DNA of 64,000 nucleotides, from NCBI GenBank assembly GCA_029747015.1, contig JAKOGI010000026.1, positions 1,405,817 to 1,469,816 on the forward strand, read 5' to 3'. The notes below the pieces were generated by a model. The model saw only the letters and a list, made by a program, of their open reading frames with translations, was not told where the DNA came from and made no database searches. Origin of the DNA: Carnegiea gigantea. Taxonomy: Eukaryota > Streptophyta > Magnoliopsida > Caryophyllales > Cactaceae. The first letter of the stretch is position 1; every line of letters begins with the position of its first letter. A program made the translations under genes and the position numbers. This document shows, one piece after another, positions 23,645-35,382 of this stretch.

Positions 23645-26600
23645 TTAGTAGGGTCTCAGGCTTTCAAAGAAACAACAATCACCAAGAACCACCCCTCCCC
23701 CCAGAAAAAGAATCAATACCTGTTTGTTACAGGTTGTTTTGGTGCATCCAACAACTCCACACTTGGAGCAATTCTTCTTATGCCCTTTCCTTGAGACTTT
23801 GCCAGAAGAATCAAAATGCTTCTTGCTATGTTCACCTTCCTCAGGCCTTCTCTTAAAAGGAAAATTTTTCATTGAGACATCAAAATGAGGTGGGCGGAAA
23901 GTAGGCAAATCTTGCTTAACCCATAGGTTGCAATAATTAATGGTGTTAATAGCATATGCAAAAGCCTTTATGTACTTATCTGTTGAATAGAACTCATGGA
24001 AAAAATCCTCCACTTTTTATCTTTCCTCTCTCATGATAACAATCGCGTATAAGTAAGGGATACCACTTAACTCCTATTCTCTACAAGTACATGTCTTCTC
24101 TATTATGCTTACAACATAGCCCTCAAACCCATGGTATATACTACACTTGCCATTACCAGCTGCACGTGCTTGCCAGAACCTACTAGAGTCCTTCAGTTTC
24201 TTTATTTTTCTCATTACCCTAGGACATATCTTCCTATCATATGACTGACATAGATTATGTTTTTTTCCCCACTCTGGACATGATAGAAGTAAAGATGTCC
24301 TCTAACATGGATACAATTGGCTTGTACCTTGCCTACGAGTTACACAAGCACAAAATTTAGTTATGTGTCATTAAGATAAACATTAAAGATAATTTGTAGA
24401 GAGCAACATACCTCGATGATAGAGGCATTAAATACCTCAGCCATATTGTTGTCTACCGAGTCACATTTAGGAGAGCTACTAAAAAAACATCGACACTACT
24501 ACTGAGGGTTCTTCTTAACAAGAAAATCTCAAGCACCTGGATCAAGTTCTTTCATCAGCTTCATGTTCTTTTCAAAATCAACTGGGGTGGTAGACTTCAC
24601 GATGGCCTAGAACACCTTTCTAAATAGCTTGCCCCTGTATTTCTTGCGCAAGTTGGCATAAACATGCCTTGCACACAACCTGTGCTCAGCTCGAGGTAGG
24701 TAGGTCTTCACAGCATCAACTAATCCTTTCTGTTGGTTAGAAATTATACACCACCCTATTCCATCTTTCATTTCAAGATCTTTTGTAAGCAATAAGATAA
24801 ACTAAGCCTAACTAATGAAATTCTCTCTTTCAGTCATTGCCCATGCAACAGGGTACATCTGATTATTGTCATCTTGACCAAAAGCTACTAAAATTTACCC
24901 TTTCCAAGGGCCCTTGATGAAGCAACCATCAATAGAAATTACCAGCCTGCAACCCTCTAAATAACCTCTCTTCAACTGTCCTAGGCAGATGTATATGCCT
25001 GCAAAGTCATCTTTATCATTCTCATTCTTCTTGGTGGAGGCTATTGTCAAATAATAATCATACAACATGTGAAATTAGTCCTTGTAATCTCCCATAATAT
25101 TAGCAATTGCCTTTCTCCTTGCTTCTTGACACATTTTCATGTTCAGGTTGTAATTTCTTACTTGATCAACCATTGCTTTGAACACTCTTGGCTTCATGTG
25201 TGGCTGGATCCTAAAGGTCTCAATGTATGTCTCCGCAAGCCAATCAACACTGTAATTCCTTGTACCCTTCTCAAAGTTAAATCTAAAGCAATCACGGGTG
25301 CCCTGTATTGTCTTTATTTGAAAGGAATGCACACCACTGCAAGCAGAAGCCCATATGCTCCATGTACACCCCTCTCCTATGCACTGAACTTAGTATCTCT
25401 GCTTGTCACTCTTGGTGACCTTTAAACTATACCCATTTTGAATTTTATAAGTTTGCATAGCTTTCTTCAACTACTTCTTGTCAGTGAATAACAAATCGAT
25501 TGCCTATTTCACATCCTTACGCCTCAATTTTTCATTAAACTGAGGGAATTCTCTCCTAGCTATCTTTTTGTCCCTTTCATTTTCATCATCTTCAGACTCA
25601 TTTGGACTCATAATCTCATCAGAATCCTTATCATCATCTCCTAATCCATCAAGAATTGCTCCCCCATTACCACTACTTCCTGCTTCTTCAGAACATCCCA
25701 CAGCCTTTTCCAATTCAATTTCCTTTTGCCGTCTTGCTTTTTCATTTATCACTGTTTGTCTCAACAAACTGATATCTTCATCATCAGTTTTTGATTGCAT
25801 ATCATCGTCATCAGATAGCGTTGGCGTATAAAAGTGTGTATTATACCACATTGATAAAAATTCAAAGAATATGATAGTGGGTGTTGTCCCACATTGAAAA
25901 AATTAAAGGGCTTAAGCATATATATGCGCTTGTGAGTTACTCCATCCATTGCCAATTGGTTTTGGAATGGAACCTCATTTAAACTTGTATGCATGACTCG
26001 TTTGTTGAAAGCCTAATTGATATAAAAAATTTAACATGGTATTAGAGCAGGTTGCTTGATCTTGATTTGCCGGCATTTCCATTTGATTAAAATTGTGTGC
26101 ACGTATTGGGTCTTGTTAGTAGCCCACATGTGAGGGGGTGTGTTGGCGTATGAAAGTAGGTATTGTTCCACAGTGATAAAAATTCAAAGAATATGATAGT
26201 GGGTGTTGTCCCATATTGAGAAAATTAAAGGGCTTGAGCATGTATATAAGCTTATGAGTTACTCCACCCATTGCCAATTGGTTTTGAGATGGAACCTCAT
26301 TTGATTTTATATGCATGACTCGTCTGTTAAAAGCCTAATTGATATACAAAATTTAAAAGATAATAGTTTAAAATTAGGATTAGATAGTAGTTCAAAATCA
26401 GGATCAGATAGAGATATATCAAGCTCCTCCAGACCACCCCATTCTAAGACATCATCATCCACTTCAGGCCCCACAGCAACCACATTTGACATATTCTGCC
26501 AATTGTCCTCGTCTTCATGTTCTACATAACAGAGGGCTCATTCATCAACAACCTAATTAGGTAACGCACATGTTCATCATTTTCTATGGGAACAAAGGCT

Positions 26601-26824
26601 TGGCCAAAAGCCACATTTGGTTTCTTGAGGTGCAGTTTTCCAACTCTATCCTCCCCATAGCCCATGTCAACCACTTTAGCCTTTAGATCATCAGCACTAA
26701 TCTTATTTGGGTCTAAATAGCATGAAGTCATATCCCCTTCAATATAAATCAAGTTAGGAGTTCTAACAAACAAACCCCTATGATGAAAATCAAAATTTGA
26801 TACTAGCTCTACAATTGCATTCAA
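23645..26824 (-). pseudogene. MuDR-type transposase of MULE-1, broken and split by a TRIM
   Basis: Reading on the minus strand: an N-terminal PB1-like domain (26824-26522, FDFHHRGLFVRTPNLIYIEG), then an acidic linker cut by the TRIM at 26358-25819. The linker continues at 25851-25504. A conserved block follows at 25332-25075 (FEKGTRNYSVDWLAETYIET). The MULE transposase core is at about 24960-24607 (DGCFIKGP-type Asp motif, then AEHRLCARHVYANLRKKYRG). The C-terminal part (24013-23645) contains CSKCGVVGCTKTTC. Several stops interrupt it. The region 23482-24731 is almost identical to MULE-2, including shared stop codons. Confidence 0.8.
25819..26358 (+). mobile_element. TRIM (miniature LTR retroelement) inside MULE-1
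   Basis: Two 218-bp LTRs (25819-26036 and 26141-26358) flank a 104-bp interior. The right LTR starts TGTTGGCGTATG. The left LTR ends in CA at 26036 and is followed at once by the primer-binding site TGGTATTAGAGC (26037). A purine tract GAGGGGGTG (26132-26140) abuts the right LTR. The 5-bp flanks are GATAG (25814-25818) and GATAA (26359-26363), a target duplication with one change. It interrupts the acidic linker of the MULE-1 transposase and is absent from MULE-2, so it arrived after the two copies separated. Confidence 0.85.
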
Positions 26825-27511
26825 AAACCCATATCAATATGCAGTTCAAGACGTACATAATTCAAGCAAAAGCAAAATCAAGTTAGGAGTTCTAACGAAC
26901 AGTCACAATTTGCTAAATTAATGGCAGAAAGCCTAACAGAACAAAGTGTTTGCTTTTCCAAATGCAACATACATAATTTAAGCAAAAGCAACTGCAATTC
27001 ATTTATTTTATCAATTACATTGCGTCAAATAACCCTAGATTTTATTTTTTCCCTCTTCACTTATAAACCCTAGACAACCCAAATTGCTTTCCTGTTGCTG
27101 AAATCCTTCAATCCTATGTTAATGCGATTCAATTGCTTCACCGTTTCTTATCAAAATCCAAAGCAAAATCACCTCTCAATGCTGTGCTCTTCGCTGCTGG
27201 AGTTTCGGTGGTACAGAGGAGGAAAACAAAGGGTTTTGGGGCTGGCAAGTACTGTAGTTCAAAATGGAAGGAATAAATAGAAAATGGAAAAAAGGGACAA
27301 CACAATTCTTTTTTATTTTTTAAAATTTATATTAACCGGATTATATGCATTAAAATAAAAGATAAATTTATTTGTACTGGCAACAACCAGTAGCATACCA
27401 TTTTCTCACTAGTTTTCTTAACACAGTAGCAATTTGCTACCCCCAAAAAAAAAGTCAATGGCATTCTTGGGTTAAACTACAAAACACAATGGCATTTTTA
27501 GTCATGAACTC

Positions 27512-28202
27512 AATCACATATAAATATTATATTATCACACACAATCACCAAACCAAGCCTAAAAGAGGCCTAGAATTTTTTTTTCTAAATGGTAAGTGAT
27601 AAAACGATTAAATATGTCTTCTCATAATGTCCTCAATGAGGATAGAAAGAAATGAGATACAAGGAATAGAGAACCACAACATAGAAGAAGAATAAAAAGG
27701 TCAGGCTGACCCAATCTACTGCTCAATTTCCTTCTCTAAAAATATGTTGCATGAATACTTGAATGCAAGAGATAAGGTTGATTTTTGTGTCTTCAACTAG
27801 AGCTTGAATCTCTCAAGGAACATGAACTTTACCCTTTGAGACTTTGATAAGCACCTAATTATCACCTTTAAGGACAAACAATGATATCCTAATTCAACCA
27901 CTACACGTATACCATTTCACATTGCTATTGGTTATGCTACTACAACCGAGGGGATCAACACCCTTCAAGGACAAACGATGATGTCCTACTTCAAGGACAA
28001 GCGATGATATCCCAACCTCTGAAGTTTACTATACTGAATGCAACTAGTACCTTGAGCTTATGTAATTGATGTAAATAAAACTGAGGGGATCAACACCCCA
28101 AACAGAGAAACACTAAAAAACAAGATCAACAAGACAAAAAGACACCAAAAAAACAAGGCAAATATAAATATTGAAATCGAACAAATATAATTAATTCACT
28201 CA
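27512..28202. other. Spacer between MULE-1 and the hAT element
   Basis: No gene is seen. It contains an imperfect repeat of GGACAAACGATGATGTCCT type (about 27869, 27968 and 27998). At 28030-28095 it has a segment matching AAK6 intron 1 at 19810-19876 (AATAAAACTGAGGGGAT). The first 40 bases resemble the sequence just left of MULE-1. Confidence 0.5.
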
Positions 28203-30496
28203 CAAGAGCGGATTTATGACCAAGATAGGGGTGTTCATGGACACCCCGGACCTCCCCCCAAAAAAAAAAAGAACTCTAATAAGCGTATTTAGGGCCTGTA
28301 AAAATATTATAAGCGGACAACCCTAAAAAATGTCCAAAAAAATTTAGATCTGACCTTGGCCGGCTTAATGGACTGTTTGAAGCCTTGGACGTGGCCCATT
28401 CCCAAGCTTTATTTAAAAAAAAAATTACTCGCTCATGTGATAGACTCAACTCTTAATTCTCAAACTCTCAGTGCCCCTGCCTTTCACGTGCCTTCTGCCC
28501 TTCTCGACACTCACCTCCATGCAATAGTTCAACAGCTCAGTCCCGCCGACGACAATGTTGCTGGACAGGACACTGCCGCCCGTCGAGCCCGACCAGAGAC
28601 TAGTCGGCAGTCTACCACCAAGCGAGCAACCAGTTGGTTGGGTTAGATTTAGGTCGATTAGTTAGTTAGGGTTTCGATTTTCATCATTTAACAATTTTAA
28701 TTACCTCTAATTGTTTATTCTCAAATTATGTTCTATAGATAGGAATTGATTAGTGAATTGTTCAACGCCAAGCATCTATTTCGGCCAATCAATCAATTAG
28801 GTTTGTTTTCATTTGTTCTTTCCAAAATTTTCTGCTTTTTTGGTTAATTTGTCATGTCCAAGTTCAATTTGAATGTTTGATTCTAGTCTTGGTGGACAAA
28901 TTAGACTGTGCAATTAAGTTTAAGCATCATTTTATATGGATTTGTAATTGTTAATTGTTTGACGAAAATACCTAGAATTCATGTGCAATTGTCAATTGTT
29001 AATTATTATTTGTTAATCAATTAGTGAAAGTTGTTTTGAGTTAACTGTTCCATTGATGAATTCATGTAAATAATTTAAACAAAAAGTGAAGCATGAAAAT
29101 ATGGATGGTTTCATGATAATATTAGCTCTTAAGGGAACTAATGTGTTGCTTCTTACTTGATTTTCAATCAATTAAGCAATTGCTGGGTGGCTTCAGTGGT
29201 TGTTATGTCATTGTCTCAACTCTTCATTTGAACTAATATGTTGCTTGTTTTAAATAAGTGAGCTTAATTTCCAAGTTCATATTCTTTTTTTTTTTTCAGT
29301 TTTATATGGATCGATCCAATTTTATTTGAAGATATTTGAAAAGGAAACAACCTGAAAAAGGCAGAGAAAATAATGTAAGTGATAGTGTAGTTGGTTCAAA
29401 TATTAATGAGTGTCAAAGAGATGGGGAAAATCAGTGTGAATCCAATATTTATAGAAAAAGTTGAGATAATGGACCAAGTGGGGGGTCAATCTTTTAGAGG
29501 AAGTGAGTTTGATAGGAGTACTCTTCTAATGGATCTTGGGTTGAGACAAATGATTTCAGAGTATCCTCCCAATCTACAAGATGAAATAAGAAGATACGAC
29601 ATAGGTAATGGGCTGATCCAGCCTCATACTCATAAGTTTCCACGAAAACTAATTAGAGAGGGTTGCATCATTTTAACCCTTCTTGGTTTGAAAAGTATAG
29701 GACTTGGTTAGAATATAGCATACATAAAGATGATGCTTCCATTTATATTGCTACTTGTTTACTAATGTTATAGAAAATCAAACTGGAGACTTTATTAGGA
29801 TGGGGTTCTCAACTTGGAATAAACTTAACTCATTCGATAGTCATATTGACAACTTTTAATAGGGTTCACAGCAAAGCTTTGAGAAATTATGAAAACTTAA
29901 GGGGCTAAGACAATCCATTGAAATTGCTTTAGATAGACGTGATGAAGAAACTAGACAGAAATATCGACTTCATTTGAATACTTTTATTTCTTACTCAAGA
30001 CACTTATTGCGTCAAGGTTTACCTTTTCATGGTCATGATGAATATGAAGAATCAGAAAATAGAAAGAACTTTCTTAAACTTGTGAAGTTTGATGCAAATT
30101 TGAATGAACTCATAGCTAGTGTTGTGTTGGATAATGTTCCCCAAAGTGAGAAATTAGTGTCACATTTTATCCGAAAAGACATTGTGCATGTTGCTGCTAA
30201 AGAAACACTAAATGCCATCATGGAAGAATTTAAAGATGATGTCTTAGGTTTATTAGTTGATGAGTTTGGAGATGTATCCTGCAAAGAGCAAATGGGTGTC
30301 GTTTTTCATTTTGTGAATAAAATGGGCATCGTCAAGGAATGGGTCGTTCGTGTGGTACATGTTTAAGGCACTTCTTCTTTATCTTTGAAAGTTAAAATTG
30401 ACTCTTTGTTGGCATAACATAGTTTGAGTTTGTCAAGGGTGTGTTCTCAAGGTTATGATGGGGCAAGCAATATGCAAGGTAAATTCAATGGGCTTA

Positions 30497-30721
30497 TGTG
30501 GACAACTGATTTAATTTGAAACAATTTTTGGGTTACTCAATCATGTGCCCTTCTTCTATCATTCATGCGTGGGATGCCATGGCTTATATACACTAGTTGT
30601 AATGCTTAGAACCCTAGCATGAAGTACAAAATCTATTAGGAATAGGAAACTACAAAAGGTAGTGGAATAGGAAACTACCAACTATTGTCAATCACAATAT
30701 TAGGTAAAATGTAATCTAACA
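30497..30721 (-). repeat. 3' LTR of the Copia element
   Basis: 225 bp, the same length as the other LTR. The polypurine tract lies directly next to it at 30722-30733, and the target copy GCTTA at 30492-30496. Confidence 0.9.
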
Positions 30722-30769
30722 CTCCCCCTCAAGTTGGTGCATAGAGGTTAATGATGCCCAACTTGCTCT

Positions 30770-30976
30770 TTAAAAACTACAATTGTGTCTTCCCGAGAGC
30801 TTAGTGAAGAGGTCGGCGGGTTGTTGCTTCGTTCTAATATGAAAGAGAGTCAAAATACTGGCTCCGAGTTTCTCGTGAATAAAATGACAATAGATCTCGA
30901 TAGCCTTCGTACGTTCGTGAAAGACTAGATTTTTAGCAATGTGCAAAGCTGCTTGATTGTCGCAATACAACTGCAT
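30770..30976 (-). pseudogene. Copia RNase H segment
   Basis: The segment reads [14 protein letters not shown], then [16 protein letters not shown] and [10 protein letters not shown], the C-terminal end of the Copia RNase H domain. The portion 30977-31520 continues the domain with several stops. Confidence 0.8.
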
Positions 30977-31520
30977 GGGTTGTGTCAGAAATATGCCAAG
31001 AGTTGCTAGGAAAGATCGTAATCATACCAACTCACTGGTAGTGAAGGCCACAGATCTGTATTCGGATTTGGCTAGCGATCTGGATGTAGTGGTCTGTTTC
31101 TTAGTCTTCCAAGATATAGGAGAGCTTCGAGCATCACAAAATAGCTAGTAAGAGATTTGCGAGACAATGGACACTTGCCCTAGTCTGAATCACAATATGC
31201 CACAAGCCGTAAGTTGTTGTCTGTCTTTAATACAATACCTTGACCTATAGTACCTTTCAGATGTTGTACCACCCTTCGAGTAGCCTCCATATGCTCCTCT
31301 CAAGGTGCTTGCATAAATTGAGAGAGGATGTGAACTGCATAGGTTAGATCGGGCCTAGTAATGGTGAGGTTTATTAGACACCCAATAATCTTCTATATTT
31401 AGTGGGATCCGCCAGGAGTCGTTCGGTTGCAAGTGCCAATTTGTGGTTTTCTTCCATAGGGAAGTCGGCCGGTTTAGCACCTAGTAGGCCACATTCATCC
31501 ATAATCTCCAAAGTTTATTT

Positions 31521-32439
31521 TCATTGACAAAGAAATAAACCTTCTGGTCTACGAGCTATCTCGATGCCAAGGAAATACTTTAGAGAACCAAGATCTTTTA
31601 TACTAAAGCACTTGTGGAGATAGGCCCTAAATTGATCGCAAGAGGTAACATCATTCCCAGCAAGGACGATATCATCAACATAAACTAATACAACCATAAA
31701 AATCACCCCCTTACGATAAGTGAATAAAGAGTAATTAGCATATGAACGAATAAATCCGTACTCACAGAGTTTTGAGGAAAGTTTGGCGAACCACTGGCGA
31801 GGAGCTTGTCTAAGTCCATAGAGGGACTTATTGAGTTTGCAGACCTTGTTTTTGCCGAGACAATTAAACCCTGGTGGCAACTTCATATATACGTCTTCTT
31901 ACGTCTTCTTTCAGATCTCCATGAAGAAAGGCGTTATTAACATCCATTTGGTATGGGTTCTAGCCTTAAGCGACGACAACTACTAAGAAACATCGTACGC
32001 TTGTTATCTTTGTTACTGGTGCAAATGTTTCATTATAGTCAAACCCTTCGATGTGAAGATTGCCTTGAATTACCAATCCTGCCTTGTATCGTTGTATGGT
32101 GCCATCAAAGTTATATTTAACCCTGTCAACCCATTTGTAACTAATGGGCTTTTTGCCTGATGGAAGGTTGTGAATTGTCCAGGTGTTATTATGCTCGAGA
32201 GCTTGGATCTCTTTAGCCATTGCTTGGCTCCACTTAGGATCTTTGACAACTTCATGATAAAACTTAGGTTCTGCAACTTTGGCAAGAGCAGCTGGACATC
32301 TTTGGTGAGTGGGAGAAAAATGAGTGCATGTGACATAATTGTGTAATAGATAGCGCGTACCTAAGGAGCTGTTTGGAAGTGGTGAAGCATTAGTGAGGGG
32401 CTTTTTGTACCACACATTGTAGCAAACATAGTTGTCCAA
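31521..32439 (-). pseudogene. Copia reverse transcriptase, frameshifted
   Basis: Two open pieces (32439-31966 and 31886-31521) cover RVT_2. The first has WSQAMAKEIQALEHNNTW and the SYKWVDRVKYNFDGTIQRYK fingers. The second has LNKSLYGLRQAPRQW and the catalytic YVDD (LVYVDDIVLAGN). A stop or frameshift between 31966 and 31886 breaks the chain. Confidence 0.85.
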
Positions 32440-32769
32440 GTGGGCTGGAGATTTTTACTGCCTTTGAACTCGTTTGGGCTCGGTTGATACCAGCCTATCT
32501 ACGCAGGTCGGCTGCTGTTCGGATGAAGGACCAGAGGAGCTCTCGGCCTGTTCTGTGGAGAAACTCGTTAGGTTGAGTTGGCAATCCAAGCATGTCGGGT
32601 GGCTCCCCCTTACGATGAGATCGACGTCTAAGCGTTCTGGGCCCAATTCAGATTGGGCTTCCGGCTCCATACTCCCCCTTACAGCCAATTCTTTTACCCC
32701 CTCTCCTAGGACAACCATCTGTCCTTGGGTCGTATCTTTCGAGTCTAGAGATACCGAGGCTTCATCAGA

Positions 32770-33795
32770 CTAGAAAGGCAACTGCTGGGTGTATGGCTTC
32801 TTAACATTAGGTGCTGAATTCTTTGATTTGGTAAAAGGAAAAACCTTCTCATAAAAAATTACACCTCTACTGTCAAAAAATTCATGACGATTAAGATCAC
32901 ATAATCTCCATCCTTTCTTTCCATATGAATAACCCATAAACAAACCTCTCCAACTTCTAGATGCAAATTTATCGTTCCCTTTAAAATGATTATGAGCGAA
33001 ACACAAGCTTCCAAAAACTCGAAGATGATCATAGCTTGGTTTTTGGTGAAATATTATCTCATGGAGAGTCTTGATTTGAAGAAGCTTTGTGGGTGTTTGA
33101 TTTATGAGATGAGCTGCAATAAGAGCACATTTTCCCTGAAAACGCAAAGGTAGGTTGACTTGGAAACGTAACACCCTTGCTACGTTTAGGACATGTCGGT
33201 GTTTTCGCTCAACTCTTCCATTTTGTTGAGGAGTCTTTGCATAGCTACTTTGGTGAATTATGCCTCTCTCTGCATAAAACTTCTTCATGGATCCAGACTT
33301 AAATTCTAACCCATTATCAGTTCTAATCACCTTAACACATTTCTCAAATTGAATGTTAACCATGGAAACAAATGTTTTCACAAAATGTCCAGCTTCGCTC
33401 TTTTCCTTCATCAAGTATAACCATATGTCCCTACTAGCATCATCAATAATAGTAAGGAAATACTGTGCTCCACATGAAGTGGGTTCCCTATATGGTACCC
33501 AAATATCACAATGCACTAATTCAAATGTATTGTCTGCTTTATTCTCACTGGCACAAAATTGAGTCCTAGTTTGCTTAGCTCGAAAACAAATATCATGAAC
33601 TTCTAACTTCTGATGAGAACTATTTGAAAAACCTAAGACATTAGATAGAGTAGACATGGCTTCACTTCCCGGATGTCCGAGTCTCCTATGCCACAAATTA
33701 CTTATTCTTGCTGCATTTACTATGTTTTTCTCCGGTGCTCCCTGGTAGTAGTAAACCCCATCACACTGCTTACCTACTCCAATAAGGTTCCTCAA
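32770..33795 (-). pseudogene. Copia integrase (gag-pre-integrase and rve core)
   Basis: This 341-codon open frame starts in the pre-integrase zinc region (LWHRRLGHPG, then HDICFRAKQ). It contains the catalytic core with Asp in LVHCDIWVPY, Asp in VIRTDNGLEF and Glu in PQQNGRVERKHR. The C-terminal part carries GSLCFAHNHFKGNDKF and GYSYGKKGWRLCDL. All three catalytic residues are present. It joins element cDNA into the genome. Confidence 0.9.
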
Positions 33796-33804
33796 AGTAC
33801 AGTC

Positions 33805-34068
33805 CTACAAAACATAAAAATAATCAAAAAATGTCACAATACAATTGAATTGCTTTCTTACTTGTGCAACCGAAATGAGGTTACAACTAAGCTTGGGTAC
33901 ATCAAGCACATCACTCAATCCAAGACTTCGTAGCGCCACTGATCCCTGCTTAATGGCAATAATTTGTTCTCTATTTAGGAGATGAATTATTATGGGCCTT
34001 ATAGCTTCAATATTCTTTAACAACCGTAACTTCCCTATCACGTGCTTAGATGCGCCACTATCAATCAT
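33805..34068 (-). pseudogene. Copia aspartic protease segment
   Basis: The segment begins MIDSGASKHV, the DSGA active site of Copia proteases, followed by the SCNLISVAQV motif. It is separated from gag and integrase by frame changes. Confidence 0.8.
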
Positions 34069-34214
34069 CCAGGCTCAACAATCTTTCTACCTACTCGACT
34101 ATGAGGCCTGGAATGTTGGTCGACTGAGTTGCCTGTGGTTCGCTTGCCAGTGCCGGTCGATTTGCTGAACCAGTAGCATCGAAGTGCCCAGCCATGGCAT
34201 TTGCTTCATCACGA

Positions 34215-34883
34215 CTAGAGCCACATCCTCTGCTGTGTCCGACCCGTCCTCCACGACCACCGCAACCACGTCCCTGTGTCCTCTTCATGATCAAATTTGT
34301 CGTAGTGCTTGCACATTACCCTATCTGTTCTGGTTTGGATTTCCTTGCCTGCCACCATGAAAGCTCCAGCCTTTTCAGCCCTTTCGTCTCTCCCGAGCAT
34401 CATGTTTTTATGATGTTCTTCTTGAAGCACCATATTGAACACTTTATCTAATGATGGCAAAGGATCAAGGGCTAAGATTTGCCTACTAATATTTGAATAA
34501 AGTTCATCATTCAAGCCCATCAAAAATTGGTTGGTTTTTTCTTCCTCGAGCATTTTGTTGATCTTATCGCTTATCTTACATTCGCATTTGCCACAGGTGC
34601 ACTTAGGGAATCGAACTTGGCTCTTAAGCTCACTCCACAATCCCATCAACTTGGAATAAAATTTTACATCTTCAGCTCCTCCTTGTTTACAGTTGGCCAA
34701 CTTCGTCTTAAGTTGGTGAATTGTCGAAGCATTGGATATGGCATATCTCTTCTTCAAATTTTGCCACATTTGCTCCGTTGTGTCTATATATGCAATGCTT
34801 GTGCAGAGTTTGGGTTCAATGACGTTAAGTATCCATGAACAAATCATGGAATTAACCATCTCCCATGCTTGCAACTCGATCAT
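34215..34883 (-). pseudogene. Copia gag (UBN2/Retrotran_gag type)
   Basis: An open frame of 222 codons includes the conserved gag helices (WEMVNSMICSWILNVIEP, EQMWQNLKKRYA, KFYSKLMGLWSEL, NQFLMGLNDELYSNIRSQ-like). Near the C-terminus is a damaged zinc knuckle (CKHYDKFDH), after which the frame is shifted. Gag forms the virus-like particle in which Copia RNA is copied. Confidence 0.8.
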
Positions 34884-35157
34884 ACCCTCCCCTTCTTTAG
34901 GCTCCGATTTCTTTTGTTTTCCTTCAATAAATCCTAGCTCGTTTTAGCTTTGAGACTGGTTCGAATCTCCTTCTCCCAAAGGTTGTAATTTTTTCCATCA
35001 AAGATTACCGCGGTGATCAAAGCAGTGGGACCTTCCGATGGATGTAAGACATATGGTTTATGACTTTCTATTACGAATTTTTAGTTCATCATGATCAAAC
35101 TAAATTTTTGATCTGAATATTTGAATTAAACTTAGGCCCTTAGTGGCTCTAATACCA

Positions 35158-35382
35158 TGTGGAGAATTGAATTAGTTTGAAATAATTTTTGGGTCACTCA
35201 ATCATGTGTCGTTCTTCTATCATTCATGTGTGGGATGCCATGGCTTTTGTACACTAGTTACAATGCTTAGAACCCTAGCCTAAAGTACAAAACCTATTAG
35301 GAATAGGAAACTACAAGAGGTAGTGGAATAGGAAACTACCAACTATTGTCAGTCACAATATTAAGTAAAATATAATCTAACA
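35158..35382 (-). repeat. 5' LTR of the Copia element
   Basis: 225 bp, immediately preceding the primer-binding site at 35146-35157 on the minus strand. The target copy GCTTA is at 35383-35387. Confidence 0.9.

Larger units (their letters stand above)
22135..27511 (-). mobile_element. Mutator-like element 1 (MULE-1), minus orientation
   Basis: The ends are long inverted repeats of about 150 bp beginning GAGTTCATG and containing AATGCCATTGTGTTTTGCAG- and AGCAAATTGCCAC-type blocks (22135-22290 and about 27395-27511). It is 5377 bp long, including a 540-bp TRIM at 25819. It carries a MuDR-type transposase gene on the minus strand and a GRF-type ORF on the plus strand. It is an inverted relative of MULE-2 (37082-42064). 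A clean 9-10 bp target duplication is not seen. Only AATCAC is shared directly at the borders, inside a longer imperfect flanking repeat. Confidence 0.85.
30497..35382 (-). mobile_element. Ty1/Copia retrotransposon, minus orientation, nested in the hAT
   Basis: Two 225-bp LTRs (30497-30721 and 35158-35382) begin TGTTAGATT and end in CTCCACA or GTCCACA on the minus strand. The perfect 5-bp duplication GCTTA (30492-30496 and 35383-35387) marks the insertion. The primer-binding site (35146-35157) touches the 5' LTR, and the polypurine tract TGAGGGGGAGTG (30722-30733) touches the 3' LTR. The gene order is gag, protease, integrase, reverse transcriptase, RNase H, which is Copia. I count about 20 differences between the LTRs (about 9%), indicating an insertion of some age. 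All genes have breaks. Confidence 0.95.

Noticed and set aside
32474..32773. Plus-strand ORF inside the Copia element
   Set aside because: It is antisense to the region between integrase and reverse transcriptase and has no domain; a shadow frame.
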